Assembly: GCA_032718475.1 (NCBI GenBank)
Contig: JAUCBJ010001422.1
Span: 1 to 28,978 of the forward strand
DNA length: 28,978 nucleotides
Reading direction: 5' to 3'
From: Nemertoderma westbladi
Taxonomy: Eukaryota; Xenacoelomorpha; Nemertodermatida; Nemertodermatidae
The translations under genes were made by a program, and so were the position numbers. Numbering within the stretch: position 1 is the stretch's first letter; the number at the start of each line of letters is the position of its first letter. Under the pieces are notes generated by a model. The model was given only the letters and a program-made list of their open reading frames with translations. It had not been told where the DNA came from and made no database searches. Of the stretch, positions 26,336 through 28,978 are shown piece by piece.

Positions 26336-26480
26336 CTTGTGTACATGCATAATTGCACTTTGGCAGGCCCATGGAGAAAATAAGCATGGGGACAGCCTTT
26401 CTTTCTTGAGATGCCTCATAAAGGACACTGGCCTTAAAGATGTGGATAATCTCGCGAAAGTCATAGGGGATAGACTAATT
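26336..26480 (+). pseudogene. LINE fragment, C-terminal domain
   Basis: Degenerate copy of the main LINE family: WQAHGENKHG with the following PFFLEMPHKG-like frame, then IKDTGLKDVDNLAKVIGDR, corresponding to WQPHGVNKHGGQPMTFLRRI...TGLEDADDLANVMGDR at 18033-18150. It is too short and broken to encode anything, and no tail is present. Confidence 0.8.
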
Positions 26481-27231
26481 AATAAACTATCTCGAGGTTA
26501 GAGTTAATTATCATCTCATATCATGTGATGTTTTTACAGAGATTTCGAAAGAAATTGCTTCCCATTTCGTTATTTAGATTACTCCTTTCGTTGAGGGTTC
26601 AATTTGGAATTCCTTTGTCATTTCTGAATGCTGACCTTGCTGCTCATCTGCAGTCGGATTAGGTTTTGATTGCAGCTACAGGGCCCAACGGTTAGCAGAG
26701 AATTACGACCAATGATATTAACTGTGGTAAGACTTCCCTAGGAAACTGTTTACTGGCTGTATTCCAAGTGAGTTTTATATCTTAATTGGATGTTGGCTTT
26801 GCCAGCAGAGCGGTGAGATGAAATCACTGTCATGGCAATAATCTATACCTATAAAAGTATAAATCTATCTGTCCCTCAGCTCGAACCACTCCTAAATGGG
26901 TAGAGGGATTGCACTTGGATATTAATATTCATGCACTTAATATTTCGTCTTTTCTTTCCATGCTGTAGCATAGATCGATTTTGAGTACGATCCCTTATGC
27001 ACTTTGTATTTGCATCATAAACGTCTACTATCTACTACTATCTATGAATAGTAGTTTTTTTTGTGTTTGACCCTTTTTCTTCATTGCAACTAGCAGTTGG
27101 GACTTGAAATTTGTGGTGCATCATATTTTTTATGGAGGATTTAGTTATGTTAAGTTTGGAAATGTGGAGTCAGACAGTGGAGTGATGGACTTTAAGCCCC
27201 ATATATACTACATTTGAAGTTGGTCTACAAG
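26481..27231. other. Upstream region of transporter C
   Basis: No gene was found. The last 20 bases (TTTGAAGTTGGTCTACAAG) equal the leader of transporter A, so the duplicated unit reaches at least here. Further upstream there is no obvious TATA box or other defined promoter element. Confidence 0.45.
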
Positions 27232-28539
27232 ATGCCAGAAGGAGCAGCTTCTTTTATATCAAATGATGAAACAAATAAAATTATTAGTAACCAGAATGGA
27301 CATCAAAAGGGAAGGCGATTTTATATGTTGGTAGCCATGTTGCTAATGTATCAAATGATACCAGGTTGGTGTCAGAATCTATTAGAATCTTTCTTTCCAA
27401 TTGTTGTAGAAGAACGTGGTTGGTCGAAGACTCTGATTGGCGCATTATTGGCAATGTTTTCTACTGTCAGACTTATAATATACATTAGTTGCCCTCATTC
27501 TATCAACAATTGGGGAACTCGTATTTCTTTGGGCCTATTCGGTATTATTGGGGCTGTTTCCCAATTGGCATTTGGGTTTGTCGAATATATACCCAACAAC
27601 AACAATGGGTTATTTATATTTGCATGTTTTTCTCTGCGCATTATTGAAGCAGTTGGACTCAACATCAGTTTTATGTATTCATACAGTCTATTGATGGAAT
27701 TGTGGCCAACACAAAGGGCAAGATTAGCTAGTCTAGCTGTTGTTTGTGGAACTATGGGATCATTGGTTGCACCAGTTTTTGGTTCAACCATTTTTGCTTC
27801 ATTGGGTTTTATGTTCCCATTTATATTATCGGGTTTGATATTTCTTATTATTAACATTTATTGCTGGTTGGAGTCGCCACCTTATATATATCACAGATAC
27901 AAATCAAAAGACAGACCGACCTATCTTGGGCTTTTGAAGAATCCAGCAATTACAATTATATTTATTCTGATGGTATGTGCCAGAATAATATCATCCTTTA
28001 GTGTTGCAAACTATGCTGCCTACATTCACCACCAATACAATGTCAACCAGTACAATGTTGGTTTGATTTATATCATATTTCCAGGTCTTGCAACTTCTAC
28101 TGGTGTAATAATGTCTGCAATGATGCCAAAATTGAAACATATATTAGGCTTACCAACCATAATCGGTGCAATGCTACAGGCAGTGTCAATGCAACTAATC
28201 GGTCCTACAGAGCTACTGGGTTTACCTCATGATCTCGCCATATCTATCACTGGATGTGCTCTCCTTGGATTAGGTTGTGGATTATTTCAATCTCCTGCAC
28301 TTGAAACACAAACACAACTGGCTGTGAATGTTTGTGGTTATCATGATAATGTTGATACCAGATCTCTTCTCCAACAAATGTATAGAATTGCATTCTCCAT
28401 TGGAGCTATCATAGGTCCCATTATTGGTGGATTCTTCAATGATTACTTTGGAATGGAGCTTGCTTGCTCACTTCTCAGTTTGTTTGAGTTGCCTTTTATC
28501 TTTGCACTACTGGTTGTATTCGCCTTTAAATATTTGTGA
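27232..28539 (+). CDS. MFS transporter, SLC18B1-like, paralogue C
   Basis: The protein has 435 residues and no intron. ATG at 27232 is chosen because it lies at the same place as in A (TACAAGATGCCAGAAGG) and the frame above it only offers TTG. It is closest to A in leader and N-terminus (EGAASFISNDETNKI) and shares the core motifs with A and B. Distinct features are a small insertion in the loop after the eighth span (MMPKLKHILGLPTI), WPTQRARLASLAVVCGTMGS in the fifth-span region, GPIIGG in the eleventh span and a shorter C-terminus (FAFKYL). All twelve spans are preserved and there are no disabling mutations. The substrate is unknown. Confidence 0.9.
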   Translation: MPEGAASFISNDETNKIISNQNGHQKGRRFYMLVAMLLMYQMIPGWCQNLLESFFPIVVEERGWSKTLIGALLAMFSTVRLIIYISCPHSINNWGTRISLGLFGIIGAVSQLAFGFVEYIPNNNNGLFIFACFSLRIIEAVGLNISFMYSYSLLMELWPTQRARLASLAVVCGTMGSLVAPVFGSTIFASLGFMFPFILSGLIFLIINIYCWLESPPYIYHRYKSKDRPTYLGLLKNPAITIIFILMVCARIISSFSVANYAAYIHHQYNVNQYNVGLIYIIFPGLATSTGVIMSAMMPKLKHILGLPTIIGAMLQAVSMQLIGPTELLGLPHDLAISITGCALLGLGCGLFQSPALETQTQLAVNVCGYHDNVDTRSLLQQMYRIAFSIGAIIGPIIGGFFNDYFGMELACSLLSLFELPFIFALLVVFAFKYL

Positions 28540-28978
28540 GAATTGCTATCCATATGTATAATGTATATAAATCCGCCATGATGGATGATGGGGCTGGGTG
28601 ATCTCCATTACTTTGTTGCATTGTGCTGTTTTTTGTAATCGTAGTATACAGTTGGCTGCCTTGGATCCCGACCCGGTAAATCTCTAGTCGTAGTTGTAGT
28701 TCCTCACGCGTCGCCGCGCTGATACTAACTGAAGGCTGATGGTGCCAGATGAAAAGAGTCTGATCTTATTACCTGATGTTATTGAGTCTCTGATATTAAG
28801 GGGGGGGGGGGGGGGTACACCATTTTGGTCAAAAATATGTCGAATTTTTTTTATGGTCTATTATAATGCACCATTGAATGGTGTTTCCAAATCTGAAAAC
28901 CGCTATTTAATAGCTCTTTTAGTTTTCAAGTTATAACAATTTCCATTTAGGGATTCCTATTGAAATTACTATTACTAT
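28540..28978. other. 3' region of transporter C and window end
   Basis: It includes GGGGCTGGGTGATCTCCATTACTTTGTTG, a distant match to the flank of B (GGGGGCTGGGCATTGCCC...CATTACTTTGTTG), then a G16 tract. A short open frame at 28739-28936 crosses the G-run and is not credible. No further gene was seen. Confidence 0.5.
28800..28815 (+). repeat. Poly(G) tract, 16 bases
   Basis: An uninterrupted G run in AT-rich sequence. Confidence 0.9.

Noticed and set aside
28739-28936. Short open frame at the window end
   Set aside because: It depends on translation through the G16 tract and shows no motif.

Overview
The window is metazoan nuclear DNA, most likely from a marine invertebrate (inference). 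It carries BEL/Pao, Penelope-like, LINE, tRNA-SINE-like and Polinton-type pol B sequences, simple repeats and long G/C runs, and its only host-type genes are three transporter paralogues with no operon logic. The species cannot be named from the sequence.

Layout. 1-5661: right-hand part of a BEL/Pao LTR retrotransposon, with a polyprotein open from the left window edge and followed by a polypurine tract and 3' LTR. 5662-8375: a LINE fragment split by a nested insertion. Inside it, between 14-bp target duplications, lies a cluster of a ~414-bp repeat that combines a tRNA-like Pol III promoter with a hammerhead ribozyme (a retrozyme-like element). That cluster is itself split by a Penelope-like element (6562-7704) with a 13-bp target duplication. 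8376-13550: tandem repeats, a ~550-bp block repeated at 25.4-25.9 kb, a minus-strand LINE with endonuclease and RT remnants (9897-12044, 14-bp target duplication), a GC-rich 25-bp array and a second LINE RT fragment. 13550-28978: three tandem, same-strand, apparently intronless MFS transporter genes of SLC18B1-like type (14650-15960, 22578-23885, 27232-28539). They are separated by TE debris: a DNA polymerase B fragment, two copies of the main LINE family, a CR1/L2-like LINE disrupted by one of them, a SINE fragment, a 17-bp array and homopolymer tracts.

How it fits together. The transporters look like a local gene family expanded by segmental duplication, since their immediate flanks are also related. 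Transposons then inserted between them, and the paralogous flank of gene B preserves an empty site for one insertion beside gene A. The most unusual content is the hammerhead/tRNA-like repeat. Two direct copies 414 bp apart keep the whole ribozyme core, while an inverted copy has lost exactly the ribozyme segment. The retrozyme cluster and the Penelope-like element inside it share one architecture: an inverted partial copy fused head-to-head to a direct copy, between 13-14 bp target duplications. This suggests that both were integrated by Penelope-type machinery.
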